From Flavobacterium sp. (lineage in GTDB: Bacteria; Bacteroidota; Bacteroidia; Flavobacteriales; Flavobacteriaceae), in the NCBI GenBank assembly GCA_018883065.1, contig VEQT01000030.1, forward strand, positions 1-32,912: a DNA stretch of 32,912 nucleotides. Reading direction: 5' to 3'. Every line of letters starts with the position of its first letter. The stretch's first letter is position 1. The translations under genes and the position numbers were made by a program. Shown here in pieces: positions 6,154-14,506 of this stretch. Under the pieces are notes generated by a model. It saw only the letters and a program-made list of their open reading frames with translations, was not told the origin of the DNA and made no database searches.

Positions 6154-6311
6154 AAATCAAAAAAAAAGTAGGAAGAAAGAAGAAATATCATGGCAAATGC
6201 TCAGTATTCATGTTCCTATGCCCTGAAAGCGTACAGCCTGAATTGAAAAAATACGCAGAACAAATCTCATCTAAACACCTAATCGTTTATGAAAAGCTAT
6301 CACAACACTAA
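6150..6311 (+). CDS. Hypothetical small basic protein
   Basis: A 53-residue frame starting MKIKKKVGRKKKYHGK has a strongly basic N-terminus, then a hydrophobic strand (SVFMFLCP) and a helix (QPELKKYAEQIS). It overlaps the gene before by four bases and the next by 23. The basic head suggests RNA or DNA contact, but no family is recognised. Confidence 0.55.
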   Translation: MKIKKKVGRKKKYHGKCSVFMFLCPESVQPELKKYAEQISSKHLIVYEKLSQH

Positions 6312-6585
6312 CAACTTAACTGGTCCAGACCTTTTTACTGCAGAAAAACAATGCAAGAATCAGGAAGCGCAAGTCATGTCAGTTTTTGAAAATAACCCAA
6401 ATTCTTATTTGTCTGTTGAACAGGTTTGGAAAATTGGTAACCTACAAACAAAACCAATTACGTCAATTCGCAGAGCAATTACAAACCTTACTACGCAGGG
6501 AGTGTTGAAAAAAACAGATAATATGATTATTGGAATGTACGGAAAGCCCATACATTTGTGGAAATTATCAAATACAAATCAATAA
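6289..6585 (+). CDS. Winged-helix-like DNA-binding protein
   Basis: The 98-residue protein has a helix-turn-helix arrangement in its middle: NSYLSVEQVWKIGNLQ, then TSIRRAITNLTTQGVLKK (about residues 55-75), followed by a wing-like hairpin ending in HLWKL. This resembles small winged-helix regulators found near the end of early regions in phages. It is the last early gene before packaging genes and may regulate the early-to-late switch (inference). The start overlaps the preceding gene by 23 bases. Confidence 0.6.
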   Translation: MKSYHNTNNLTGPDLFTAEKQCKNQEAQVMSVFENNPNSYLSVEQVWKIGNLQTKPITSIRRAITNLTTQGVLKKTDNMIIGMYGKPIHLWKLSNTNQ

Positions 6586-6699
6586 AATCATAACAAACTG
6601 AGGTTGATATTCATTTGGATAACAAAAAACGAATTAAAGCAGGTACAGAGGTTAAATCAGTACTTTATCCTTTATGCGGACGAATGATCAAAAAATAGC

Positions 6700-6707
6700 T
6701 ACCTTTG
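6700..6707 (+). promoter_or_regulatory. Late promoter -7 element (TACCTTTG)
   Basis: TACCTTTG matches TAnnTTTG exactly and lies 27 bases before the small terminase ATG at 6735. No TTG is evident at the -33 position. It probably starts the packaging and head transcript. Confidence 0.5.
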
Positions 6708-6734
6708 TTTTTAACAATTACAAAGAATTAGTGC

Positions 6735-7085
6735 ATGACATTCAAAAAAGGAGACATTCCAAATCCAAATGGCAGACCAAAAGGAGCTGGAAATAAGATC
6801 ACCCAGGAAGCCCGTGGACTGTTCCTTCAAACCATTGAAGGTCAGATGCCACATCTTGACGCAGCTTTTGAAGCAGTACGACAAGAAAACCCTGCCGAAT
6901 ATTTGAAGATCGTTGAAAAATATGCCCAGTATTTCATCGCTAAAAAGGTGGACATTACTTCAAAGGATAATCAACTCAATGCCTCATTAACTCAGATCAC
7001 CGATGAACAATTGGCCCAATCCATTGAACGACTTGAAAAGGGAACAAGTTTTGGAGATTCTGAAACAGGAACTAACGAGGCGTAA
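6735..7085 (+). CDS. Putative terminase small subunit
   Basis: The 116-residue protein starts with FKKGDIPNPNGRPKGAGNKITQEAR, the GRPKG-type N-terminus often seen in phage proteins encoded directly before the large terminase. The rest is helical, with a low-complexity C-terminus. As small terminase it would bind the packaging site and load the large subunit. It lies downstream of a TAnnTTTG element and overlaps the large terminase frame by 83 bases. The assignment rests mainly on position and the N-terminal pattern. Confidence 0.65.
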   Translation: MTFKKGDIPNPNGRPKGAGNKITQEARGLFLQTIEGQMPHLDAAFEAVRQENPAEYLKIVEKYAQYFIAKKVDITSKDNQLNASLTQITDEQLAQSIERLEKGTSFGDSETGTNEA

Positions 7086-8409
7086 CTTTTGGCAATACTG
7101 TTTATATTACGATAAGGAGTTTTTTGAAGCCAGACCGTTTCTGAAACAAATCGCGGAGGCTTTTCAACGCATTGCTGATGGTAAAATTCTCAGGCTGCAG
7201 GTTTCAATGCCTCCAAGGGCAGGCAAATCGTACATTACTACTTTATTTGCATCATGGCTTATTGGGAAAAATCCAGATGGATCAATTATGCGTAATTGTT
7301 GCACATCAACTCTTTACGAAAAATTCAGTTACGATACTCGCGATGTATTGAAATCCGACAAATTCAAACAAATATTTCTTTCCGTTGAACTTTCACCAGA
7401 TAAGCAATCAATCAGGGGTTGGAATACTACAGAAGCAGTGCAGGTTTCTTATTTTGGTTCTGGTGTGGGCGGTACAATTATCGGGTTCGGGGCTACATTA
7501 TGCGCTATTTCGGATGACTTGTTCAAATCGTTTGAGGAAGCAATTAGCGAAAAAGTCTGCGAATCAACATGGTCCTGGTACAAAGGAACTCACGGAAGCC
7601 GTATCGAAAAGAATTGCCCAGTCATTGACATAGGAACCAGATGGGCTAAAAAGGACGTGATAGGGCGTAATTTGAACGAAGGGTATTATGATGAATCTAT
7701 TATCATATCGGCATTAGATAGCGCAGGACAATCGTTTTGTGAGGCTGTAAAGTCAACTGCAGAATATCATGACATAAAACTCAGAACGCCTCGGGAGATT
7801 TGGGCGGCCGAATACCAGCAAGACCCTACCGAAGCAGCAGGGGTGTTATTCACTAAAGATGATTTGAAAACCTTCCGAATGCCTGAATTGTCTGATAATG
7901 GAAGGCAGTCTGTAATGGCTTACATCGACGTGGCTGATGAAGGTACTGATAAATTCGCCATGGCTGTGGGCTACGTTTACGAACAAACGGTGTATATTAC
8001 CGATGTGATATTTTCAGATGCAAACATCGACAGTACATTGCCATTAACGGTAGGCATGATTCAAAAACACAACATTGATCTTTGTCGGGTTGAGGCTAAT
8101 AATCAGGGCAGTGTATTCATAAAGATGCTTCGCCAGTATGTGGATGCTACCAAGATTCTAAAGGTCAGCAACAATACCAATAAGCATACGCGAATCCTAA
8201 TGCAGTACGGGTTCATCAAGAACAATTTCAGGTTTCTTGCTCCAGATCAATACGAAAGAGGATCCGAATATGACTTATTTGTTAATCAGGTTTTGGACTA
8301 CGTAAAAGCAGGGTCAACTACACACGACGATGCGCCTGATTGTCTGGCAGGGCTTTCAAAGTTCGTTTCGTCATTTTTACCGCATTTGTTTAGCCCATTG
8401 AAATTATGA
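7003..8409 (+). CDS. terL: Terminase large subunit
   Basis: The 468-residue protein has an ATPase domain with Walker A PPRAGKSY (residues 70-77) and a probable Walker B LCAISDD near residue 170. A C-terminal RNase H-like nuclease follows, with AYIDVADEGTDKFAMAVGY around residue 300 and an acidic DDAPDCLAGL near the end. It packages DNA into proheads and cuts concatemers. The ATG at 7003 would overlap the small terminase by 83 bases; a later start is possible, but residues 1-30 look like a usual N-terminal helix. Confidence 0.93.
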   Translation: MNNWPNPLNDLKREQVLEILKQELTRRNFWQYCLYYDKEFFEARPFLKQIAEAFQRIADGKILRLQVSMPPRAGKSYITTLFASWLIGKNPDGSIMRNCCTSTLYEKFSYDTRDVLKSDKFKQIFLSVELSPDKQSIRGWNTTEAVQVSYFGSGVGGTIIGFGATLCAISDDLFKSFEEAISEKVCESTWSWYKGTHGSRIEKNCPVIDIGTRWAKKDVIGRNLNEGYYDESIIISALDSAGQSFCEAVKSTAEYHDIKLRTPREIWAAEYQQDPTEAAGVLFTKDDLKTFRMPELSDNGRQSVMAYIDVADEGTDKFAMAVGYVYEQTVYITDVIFSDANIDSTLPLTVGMIQKHNIDLCRVEANNQGSVFIKMLRQYVDATKILKVSNNTNKHTRILMQYGFIKNNFRFLAPDQYERGSEYDLFVNQVLDYVKAGSTTHDDAPDCLAGLSKFVSSFLPHLFSPLKL

Positions 8410-8429
8410 GGGCTGAATTGTTTTTTTAG

Positions 8430-8437
8430 TATTTTTG
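8430..8437 (+). promoter_or_regulatory. Promoter -7 element (TATTTTTG) before portal gene
   Basis: TATTTTTG matches TAnnTTTG and lies 18 bases before the chosen portal ATG at 8456. It rules out the TTG at 8435 as the portal start, since that codon is part of the element. Confidence 0.4.
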
Positions 8438-8455
8438 TTCAAATTAATACTCGAT

Positions 8456-9787
8456 ATGGCTGGAATGTTTCAAGGCGTTTTCTCAAAACTGTTCTCTCGT
8501 TGGATCCACGACAATCCGCCATTTTATCCGTTGTACTCTAATTTCATGTACAACAATACTTCGCCAATATTAATTGACGTCGAGAATCTTTACACCGTTT
8601 ATATTTCTTCACCTCACCTGCGCGCAGTAATTGATCGCAAAGCCGAGATGTTTAAGAATATGGAAATTTGCATGAAAGATGCCGATGGAAATAAGGTTGA
8701 AGATCATCCGTTGCTTACGTTATTAAATCAGCCAAACCCCCTACAAAATAGGGAACAATGGCTGACCCAGTTATCTATTCAGCAGGATATTTGGACATGC
8801 GCCTTTGTTTATATGCTGTACGGATACAGGTTTGATGCTACTTCGGTGCCTAAAGCACTATGGAACCTACCACCTGACCAAATCAAAATCAATCGTACTG
8901 GTAAGATTTGGGAGCAAACGACAATCGATGGAATCATTAAGAATTACGAGTTACTTGATGGGTCAAATAAAAAAATGTTGCCAAATGAAGTGATGTTGGT
9001 TACTACTCAAAGTGGTCAGAATTACATCATTGGCGAATCGAAGTTACTTTCATTGCGTACAGTAATAAGTAACATTGACTCAGCCCTTAAAACGCGCAAC
9101 TGTATTATCAATGACCGTGGGGCTTTGGGTATTTTAGCAAACAACTCTAAAGATCAAGACGGTGGGCTTCCATTAGATGAAAAGGAACGGAAAAGAATTG
9201 AGCAAGAATACAGAAATTCATACGGTATTTCAGACGATCAAAAGAAAATCCTAATCACCAATTCAGCGTTGACTTGGCAACCAATGTCCTTCCCTACAAA
9301 GGACTTGTTGTTATTCGAGGAAATTGAGGATGATTTTGCAGCGATATGCGGAATGTATGGTATGTCAAGGGATATTTTCCCATCTGTCAAAGGAGCAACG
9401 TTTGAGAACACCAAAGAAGCGATCAAACAGACCTATCAGAATACTATTCAGCCACAGGCAGATCAGTTGATGCGAATCATATCCAATCAATTTAATTTGA
9501 AGGAACAAGGGTTGACACTGGAGGCTGAATACGATTGGTTGCCAGTAATGAAGGACGACGAGTTGAAAGAGGCACAGGCTGAGCAGGCTGAATACCAAGC
9601 AATACAAACGGAAACACAAACGATCATTAACCTAAACACTGCAGTAAAGCAGGGGAATATGTCGTATGAATCTGCTATTAATATGCTGATCATATCCGAG
9701 GAATATTCACCTGAAGAAGCAGCGATGCTAATTACCAAACCAATTGAACAGTCATCCAGCCTACCGCCTCAAAACACAGGAGCATAA
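8456..9787 (+). CDS. Portal protein (HK97-like)
   Basis: The 443-residue protein follows the large terminase and precedes the protease, the HK97 order. It has the family look: an N-terminal region with YTVYISSPHLRAVIDRKAEMF, then NREQWLTQLSIQQDIWTCAFVYML, a clip-like QITGEN-type middle, and SGTLE-like helices. The acidic, glutamine-rich C-terminus (residues 360-430) is typical. As a dodecamer it forms the DNA channel at one capsid vertex. I use ATG 8456, not the upstream in-frame TTG, because that codon lies in a promoter element. Confidence 0.88.
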   Translation: MAGMFQGVFSKLFSRWIHDNPPFYPLYSNFMYNNTSPILIDVENLYTVYISSPHLRAVIDRKAEMFKNMEICMKDADGNKVEDHPLLTLLNQPNPLQNREQWLTQLSIQQDIWTCAFVYMLYGYRFDATSVPKALWNLPPDQIKINRTGKIWEQTTIDGIIKNYELLDGSNKKMLPNEVMLVTTQSGQNYIIGESKLLSLRTVISNIDSALKTRNCIINDRGALGILANNSKDQDGGLPLDEKERKRIEQEYRNSYGISDDQKKILITNSALTWQPMSFPTKDLLLFEEIEDDFAAICGMYGMSRDIFPSVKGATFENTKEAIKQTYQNTIQPQADQLMRIISNQFNLKEQGLTLEAEYDWLPVMKDDELKEAQAEQAEYQAIQTETQTIINLNTAVKQGNMSYESAINMLIISEEYSPEEAAMLITKPIEQSSSLPPQNTGA

Positions 9788-9807
9788 AATCAATCTGAAT
9801 AAGAAAA

Positions 9808-10683
9808 ATGGAAAACAATCAACAATTACCTGCGAAGAAAAACAACCACTTTTCTGTAAAAGTGTCAAACGTAGGATTCAACATAAAGGACGTTGATATG
9901 AAATCGCGCACCGTTACAGGTGTACTTAACACCTACAATTTTGTTGATTCTGATCAGGATGTTTTACTGATGGGTTCGGCTAAGAAATCAATCAATGATC
10001 GTGGTCCAGAATCTAATGCAACGGCAAAGATTAAGTTCGCAAAGTTTCATGATTTGACTTTACTTCCTGGACGTTTCTCCGTTCTTTCTGAGCGCGAAAT
10101 AAACGGCAAGCAGGTATTGTATTTTGAGGCTCAAATGAGCAATTCTCAATTGGGTACCGATACATTGCACGAATATATGGATGGCGTAATCGATAATCAT
10201 TCAATCGGATTTCAGTACATTCCTGAACAGATGAAACTTGTCGAAAGAGATGGCCAACACGGAAATTCAAAAACGTGGGATGCTCTAATGGCTCAACTTA
10301 TTAATCCGAAAGCAGCTGAGGAAAAAGGATATGTTTGGGTAATTAAGGAAATCAAACTTTGGGAAGGTTCAGCAGTAGCATTTGGGGCAAACGCTTTGAC
10401 TCCATTTCTTGGAATGGCTAAGAATATGACCAAGGAAAGCATCATTGCTTTATTACATTGTAAGATTCAGAAAATGGAATCGGTGCTTCGTAACGGGCAA
10501 CAGTCTGACGATGCTATGGTGGTTATTGAGCAGCAATCTTTGCAATTGCGCCAGTTGATCGATGACCTTGAACCACATATTAACATTACGAGCCCGAAGG
10601 ATGAAATCATTATCAAACCTACTGAAGAAGAAGTGAAGCAAGCGTTGAACGGTTCCGACCTTGCAAAAAAATTCACTTTGTAG
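9808..10683 (+). CDS. Prohead protease (HK97 U35-like)
   Basis: The 291-residue protein has the prohead serine protease signature: histidine H81 in KFAKFHDLTLLPGRF and serine S132 in DNHSIGFQY, with the strand-rich core around them (SRTVTGVLNTYN, EINGKQVLYFEAQMS). It also has KLWEGSAVAFGANALTPF near residue 190. It should cleave the N-terminal delta domain of the capsid protein during maturation. The C-terminal 90 residues are helical and may act in scaffold contacts. Length is somewhat above the minimal protease. Confidence 0.9.
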   Translation: MENNQQLPAKKNNHFSVKVSNVGFNIKDVDMKSRTVTGVLNTYNFVDSDQDVLLMGSAKKSINDRGPESNATAKIKFAKFHDLTLLPGRFSVLSEREINGKQVLYFEAQMSNSQLGTDTLHEYMDGVIDNHSIGFQYIPEQMKLVERDGQHGNSKTWDALMAQLINPKAAEEKGYVWVIKEIKLWEGSAVAFGANALTPFLGMAKNMTKESIIALLHCKIQKMESVLRNGQQSDDAMVVIEQQSLQLRQLIDDLEPHINITSPKDEIIIKPTEEEVKQALNGSDLAKKFTL

Positions 10684-10711
10684 GCTTAATTTGATCAAAT
10701 TACTATATTTG
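10678..10711 (+). promoter_or_regulatory. Major capsid promoter (TATATTTG)
   Basis: TATATTTG (10704-10711) is an exact -7 match; TTTG at 10677-10680 lies 23 bases upstream and could be the -33 element. Transcription would begin near 10714-10717, at the base of a 5' stem. Confidence 0.6.
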
Positions 10712-10712
10712 T

Positions 10713-10775
10713 ACCTTATTGATTGATTTACAGCCGAAAACTCCACTGCCCATTGTGCAGCCGTAGCAATAAGGT
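10713..10775 (+). promoter_or_regulatory. 5' stem in the major capsid mRNA leader
   Basis: ACCTTATTG (10713-10721) pairs perfectly with CAATAAGGT (10767-10775), enclosing a short CTGC/GCAG hairpin and two copies of CAGCCG. Because the predicted start of transcription falls on the stem's 5' side, the mRNA would begin with a base-paired end, a known way to protect mRNA. Translation control is also possible. The GTG start lies 48 bases beyond. Confidence 0.55.
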
Positions 10776-10823
10776 GAAGAACAATCCGAACTGAAACTCT
10801 TAATCATCAAAAACAAAAACATC

Positions 10824-12083
10824 GTGGAAAACGAAAAAGAATTTATCGAAAAGGTAAAAAGCGAGGTTTCGGCTAAGATCACCGAAATGCTTGATTCAAA
10901 CGCAGCTATCAAACAAGTTGCTGAATTGAACGAAAAAATGAAAACTGCTGCAACAAAGGCAGAAATTGATGCAGTTAAGGCTGCTGTTGATCAACTTGGT
11001 CTTGATATTAAGGCTAATGCTGAAAGTGCAAGCAAAAAAGCAGGAGCATCTGCAAAAGAGCAGGTTGTTGCTTTCCTTGGTCAGAAGAAATCTGAAATCG
11101 AAGGGCTTTCAAAAAACAAATCTGGTTCTGTAGCTTTTGATTTGAACTTGAAGTCTGCAGGTACTTTCACAACTTCAAACGTTGATGCAGTAGGTACTAA
11201 CGGAATCAGCATTTTGCTTTCTGACATTGAACCAGGAATTACTCCAACTCCATCGGCTCGCCCAACTGTTATGACTTACCTGAATCGTGGAACGATGATG
11301 GGTTCATACGTTGTTTACGCAGAGATGAAGAACAACGATGGCGGAGCAGGTAACACTGCAGAAGGTTCAGCTAAAACAGCAATGGACTTCGATATCGTTG
11401 AGGCTAAGTCGGACGCAAAAAAGATCACTTCATACATCAAAACTTCAAAAGAAGCGTTGAGCGATATTCAGGCATTAAGTGCTGAAATCAACGGAGAATT
11501 GCTCGTTTTGATCATGAACAAGATTGAGGATGACATTCTCGAAGGTGGTGGTACTAACGCACTGCAGGGGTTGAGCGATACAACTAACGTATCAACAGCA
11601 TACTCAGCAGGTACTTTTGCTAACACGATCGCAAATGCAAATATCTATGACGTTGTAAACACAGCAGCATCACAGATCATGACTGCAGAAGTTATCTCTG
11701 GTCGTCCTGCTGGTTTTATGCCAAATATCGTTATCATGAACCCTGAAGACGTAGTGAAATTGAAACTCACTAAAGATTCAACAGGACAGTATTTGTTCCC
11801 TGTATCATTGCCAGGAACTCCTTCAATCTCTGGATTGACTGTTGTTCCTTCGCCTTGGTTGACAAAGGACAAATTCATCGTTGCTGATTCAACGAAGATC
11901 ATGTTCCGTGTTCGTGAGGATGTAAACATCTCAATCGGTTACGAGAACGATGACTTCACTAAGAACTTGGTAACGATTCTTGCAGAGGCACGCGTTGCAA
12001 TGTATGTTAAGAGCAACCACAAAAAAGCGGTTGTATACGGAGACATCACAGATGCAATCGTTGCTTTGGATCCAGCAACCTAG
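10824..12083 (+). CDS. Major capsid protein (HK97 fold)
   Basis: The 419-residue protein has a charged coiled-coil N-terminus (residues 1-100, an HK97-type delta domain removed on maturation). A capsid body follows: PTPSARPTVMTYLNRGTM, the E-loop and spine-like AKKITSYIKTSKEALSDI, and the P-domain ending NHKKAVVYGD. Hundreds of copies form the shell. The start is GTG; no ATG fits better, and the leader is 110 bases or more. The gene has its own promoter and a strong terminator, consistent with very high, separate expression. Confidence 0.93.
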   Translation: MENEKEFIEKVKSEVSAKITEMLDSNAAIKQVAELNEKMKTAATKAEIDAVKAAVDQLGLDIKANAESASKKAGASAKEQVVAFLGQKKSEIEGLSKNKSGSVAFDLNLKSAGTFTTSNVDAVGTNGISILLSDIEPGITPTPSARPTVMTYLNRGTMMGSYVVYAEMKNNDGGAGNTAEGSAKTAMDFDIVEAKSDAKKITSYIKTSKEALSDIQALSAEINGELLVLIMNKIEDDILEGGGTNALQGLSDTTNVSTAYSAGTFANTIANANIYDVVNTAASQIMTAEVISGRPAGFMPNIVIMNPEDVVKLKLTKDSTGQYLFPVSLPGTPSISGLTVVPSPWLTKDKFIVADSTKIMFRVREDVNISIGYENDDFTKNLVTILAEARVAMYVKSNHKKAVVYGDITDAIVALDPAT

Positions 12084-12103
12084 TAACTTGATTTCATAAG
12101 TCG

Positions 12104-12136
12104 AAGCCCTGCATTAATTTGTAGGGCTTTTTTTTT
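12104..12136 (+). terminator. Rho-independent terminator after major capsid gene
   Basis: AAGCCCTGCA (12104-12113) pairs with TGTAGGGCTT (12120-12129), one G-T wobble, with a 6-nt loop, followed by a run of T. The T-run touches the next promoter element. Confidence 0.88.
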
Positions 12137-12143
12137 ACTTTTG
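12136..12143 (+). promoter_or_regulatory. Promoter -7 element (TACTTTTG), leaderless arrangement
   Basis: TACTTTTG matches TAnnTTTG and is followed by TAAT and then the ATG at 12148, so transcription should begin at or next to the start codon. Confidence 0.55.
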
Positions 12144-12147
12144 TAAT

Positions 12148-12348
12148 ATGGCTTGTAAATCATGTGGAGGCGGAGGGCGTAAGCAAGGCGAATGCGATGT
12201 TCACGTCCTTGTTGATAACGATCATTCAACTTTTTGGGTCGAATGGTGCGCAACTTGTCAGGCATTTATCTGTCAGGAGTGTCGCTACAACCTGCGTAAA
12301 AGGGCTGCTGCTGCGATTATCAGATTAAGGCAAAGGAGAAATCAATGA
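12148..12348 (+). CDS. Small zinc-ribbon protein
   Basis: The 66-residue protein has cysteines at 3, 6, 16, 34, 37, 42 and 45 (CKSC, CATC and CQEC pairs), enough for one or two zinc sites, and a basic helical C-terminus (RKRAAAAIIRLRQRR). Similar small proteins occur next to phage head genes. It may be a minor head or assembly factor, or bind nucleic acid. It follows the capsid terminator, has a promoter four bases upstream, and overlaps the glycosyltransferase start by four bases. Confidence 0.65.
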   Translation: MACKSCGGGGRKQGECDVHVLVDNDHSTFWVEWCATCQAFICQECRYNLRKRAAAAIIRLRQRRNQ

Positions 12349-13208
12349 GAAAGAAAATATTGGTTGTAACCGCTATTTATGGCAGGCATGATTTAACTAA
12401 GATCGTATTGCATTACTATGCCGAAATAAAACGAGGGTTTGAAATGCAATTGCTTTGTGTGGGATCAGAGGGCGAGAAATCCAAAAGCCTAGCGGAAGAA
12501 TGTGGGTGGGATTACATCGAGGCAAAGAATAATCCAGTCAGCCAAAAATTTAACGCCTTATTCAAGGAATCAGAAAAATACGACTATGATTTTATGGTGC
12601 TCATAGGTTCCGATGATCTTATTTCGCCTGAAATATTCCAATATTACGAACGTACAGTCACTAAAGAAACCAAGCATTTGCTGGGGCTAAAGGATTTGTA
12701 TTTTTATTCAATCCAAAATGATGAGGCTGTTCACTTTCAAGGCTATCCACCACCATCGCCAAAGACTATTGGGGCAGGGCGTGTATTTAGCAAATGGGTA
12801 ATGGAACGGATGAATTTTACGCCATGGGATGATGAAAAAGTGAATCGTGGTCTTGATTCTTCATGTACTGTGCAAATGAAAAAGAGGGGTATTGAAGAAA
12901 TAGCCATTCCAATGACGCAAACGGGTGGTATTGCTGTCGATATTAAGCACCCACTTGTTTCCCTTACAAACTACAAATACCTGCAAAATCACCCTATTGC
13001 AGACGTTTCTATTCTCGATAACACTTTTCATTGTATGCGATACATTAAGGCGTTACGATGGAAGGAACCATTCGACGAAAAGAAACAATATCAAGTAAGG
13101 GTAATGGATCAGTCAAGACCAGATTTTGATACTGTCAGAACAATACAAGGCAAAGCCATGGTCGAAAGCCTGATTCTTGGGAAGTTTGAACTAATTTCAA
13201 CAAATTGA
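12345..13208 (+). CDS. Glycosyltransferase, GT-A type (GT2-like)
   Basis: The 287-residue protein has a GT-A start (ILVVTAIYGRHDLTKIVLHYY), the VGSEGEKSKSLAEECG nucleotide-binding half, and the metal-binding acidic motif GSDD at residues 88-91 in a hydrophobic context (FMVLIGSDDLISP). The C-terminal part contains WVMERM and a GLDSSC segment that may form the acceptor side. It would move a sugar from a nucleotide donor. Its place between capsid and neck genes suggests that a virion protein is the acceptor; modification of host surface sugars is the alternative. Confidence 0.8.
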   Translation: MRKKILVVTAIYGRHDLTKIVLHYYAEIKRGFEMQLLCVGSEGEKSKSLAEECGWDYIEAKNNPVSQKFNALFKESEKYDYDFMVLIGSDDLISPEIFQYYERTVTKETKHLLGLKDLYFYSIQNDEAVHFQGYPPPSPKTIGAGRVFSKWVMERMNFTPWDDEKVNRGLDSSCTVQMKKRGIEEIAIPMTQTGGIAVDIKHPLVSLTNYKYLQNHPIADVSILDNTFHCMRYIKALRWKEPFDEKKQYQVRVMDQSRPDFDTVRTIQGKAMVESLILGKFELISTN

Positions 13209-13222
13209 TGTAATTTAGCACT

Positions 13223-13738
13223 ATGATACTACTATCGACATCCGATTTTACTGGGTACAATTACATCAATACATCAACGGCATCGCTTCCTAAGTTGCAG
13301 GCGTATATTGATCGCTACGAGAAAATGTACATTTTGCAATTACTTGGCGTTGAGTTGGGTGAATTATTCATAGCAGATTTATCTAACGCGTCTCAAGATG
13401 TTCGGTTTGTAGCCATTCAGGATCCGTTCTATGAACAAACTGATGCAGGTCATATTTATCAAAGTAATGGCATGATCGAATTTCTTTGCGCTGCCATTGC
13501 TTATCACTACATAAAGGACACACAATTTTCGCATACTATTTCAGGCGTTGGCAAAAAATTACTCGAAGCCCAAAAAGATCAAAGCGGAGAAAATGCACAT
13601 AGGTACGGAGAGCGCAGATTCAATGAAGAATTAAACACAGTCGATGCTATTCAATGGTATTGCAAAAGATTTGATTCAGCTACCTATCCTGAGTACAAAG
13701 GCGTTGAAATAAAACCTGTTTATTCGGCTATCCTATGA
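13223..13738 (+). CDS. Putative head-tail adaptor protein
   Basis: The 171-residue protein (MILLSTSDFTGYNYINTS...) is helical with a pattern of YIDRYEKMYILQLLG and an EFLCAAIAYHYIKD helix, typical in layout for head-tail adaptors of Bacteroidota phages. It is encoded soon after the capsid genes and overlaps the next gene by four bases. A weak promoter-like TAATTTAG (13211-13218) ends four bases before the ATG. The function is inferred from size and position. Confidence 0.6.
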   Translation: MILLSTSDFTGYNYINTSTASLPKLQAYIDRYEKMYILQLLGVELGELFIADLSNASQDVRFVAIQDPFYEQTDAGHIYQSNGMIEFLCAAIAYHYIKDTQFSHTISGVGKKLLEAQKDQSGENAHRYGERRFNEELNTVDAIQWYCKRFDSATYPEYKGVEIKPVYSAIL

Positions 13739-14505
13739 TTCATACAAGGTCATTGATTGATATTTTAAGTGATGTTGTTACGTCAATATCTGTACAGGTG
13801 AATATACTTTCAGTAATTGATAATGGAAACGATACGTTTTCGGTTGCAGTTGATGATCTTAAATGGGCAGAGGTTGGAAGAGTAGTTGAAATAAATGGAT
13901 TTGATTTTACGATTTCCTCGATTGACGATTCAACTAATGTTATCGTTTTTTCTGGAACAGATACTATCTTCGCCAATACTACTTCATTTGACCTTTACGC
14001 TCCATACTTTTGGTACGGAACACCGATTGCGATAAATAATCAAATTCAGGAAATCAAGGAATCGAAGAATAAAACGCCGATGATTTATCTGATGTTGAAA
14101 TTCTCTGAGAAATTTAATACAGATAATGAATTAATGCTCGAAAGAGAATCAACAGTTTCGCTTTACTTTTTAACTCAGGCAGATTTTGATGCTTGGGGAA
14201 CAGATGATTTTTACACGAATGCAATCCGCCCTATGCGTAGGCTTATGGATTTATTCATTGATGCAATTTCGTCTAATTACCGATTCGATACAACTGCATT
14301 ATCATTTACCGTTACTGATTTACCGATGTTCGGTGTTTATGTTAATACTAAAGGTGCTACAAATTCATGGTTCAGCGATAATCTTTCTGGATTACAAATG
14401 GATACTGTCTTAAAAATTAACAGGACAAACGATTGTTATGAAACTCCTAACATTAGAACTGGCATAGGGTTTGATCAAATTCCACTAACAAATACAATTC
14501 ATTAA
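13735..14505 (+). CDS. Putative neck or tail completion protein
   Basis: The 256-residue protein begins MIHTRSLIDILSDVV. A beta-rich region of about 80 residues follows (DTFSVAVDDLKWAEVGRVV...), then a fold with ELMLERESTVSLYFLTQADF and PMRRLMDLFIDAI. This resembles the size and topology of tail terminator or neck proteins that act between connector and tail. The order of genes (adaptor, this gene, then tail genes) supports it. No catalytic motif is seen, and the exact family is not recognised. Confidence 0.5.
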   Translation: MIHTRSLIDILSDVVTSISVQVNILSVIDNGNDTFSVAVDDLKWAEVGRVVEINGFDFTISSIDDSTNVIVFSGTDTIFANTTSFDLYAPYFWYGTPIAINNQIQEIKESKNKTPMIYLMLKFSEKFNTDNELMLERESTVSLYFLTQADFDAWGTDDFYTNAIRPMRRLMDLFIDAISSNYRFDTTALSFTVTDLPMFGVYVNTKGATNSWFSDNLSGLQMDTVLKINRTNDCYETPNIRTGIGFDQIPLTNTIH

Positions 14506-14506
14506 C

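Noticed and set aside
6615..6698. 27-codon frame starting TTG before the small terminase
   Set aside because: It reads like a plausible basic peptide (KKRIKAGTEVKSVLYPL) but has only a TTG start, no leader motif, and is too short to support.
8435..8455. TTG start adding seven residues to the portal protein
   Set aside because: The codon is part of the TATTTTTG promoter-like element; ATG 8456 is preferred.
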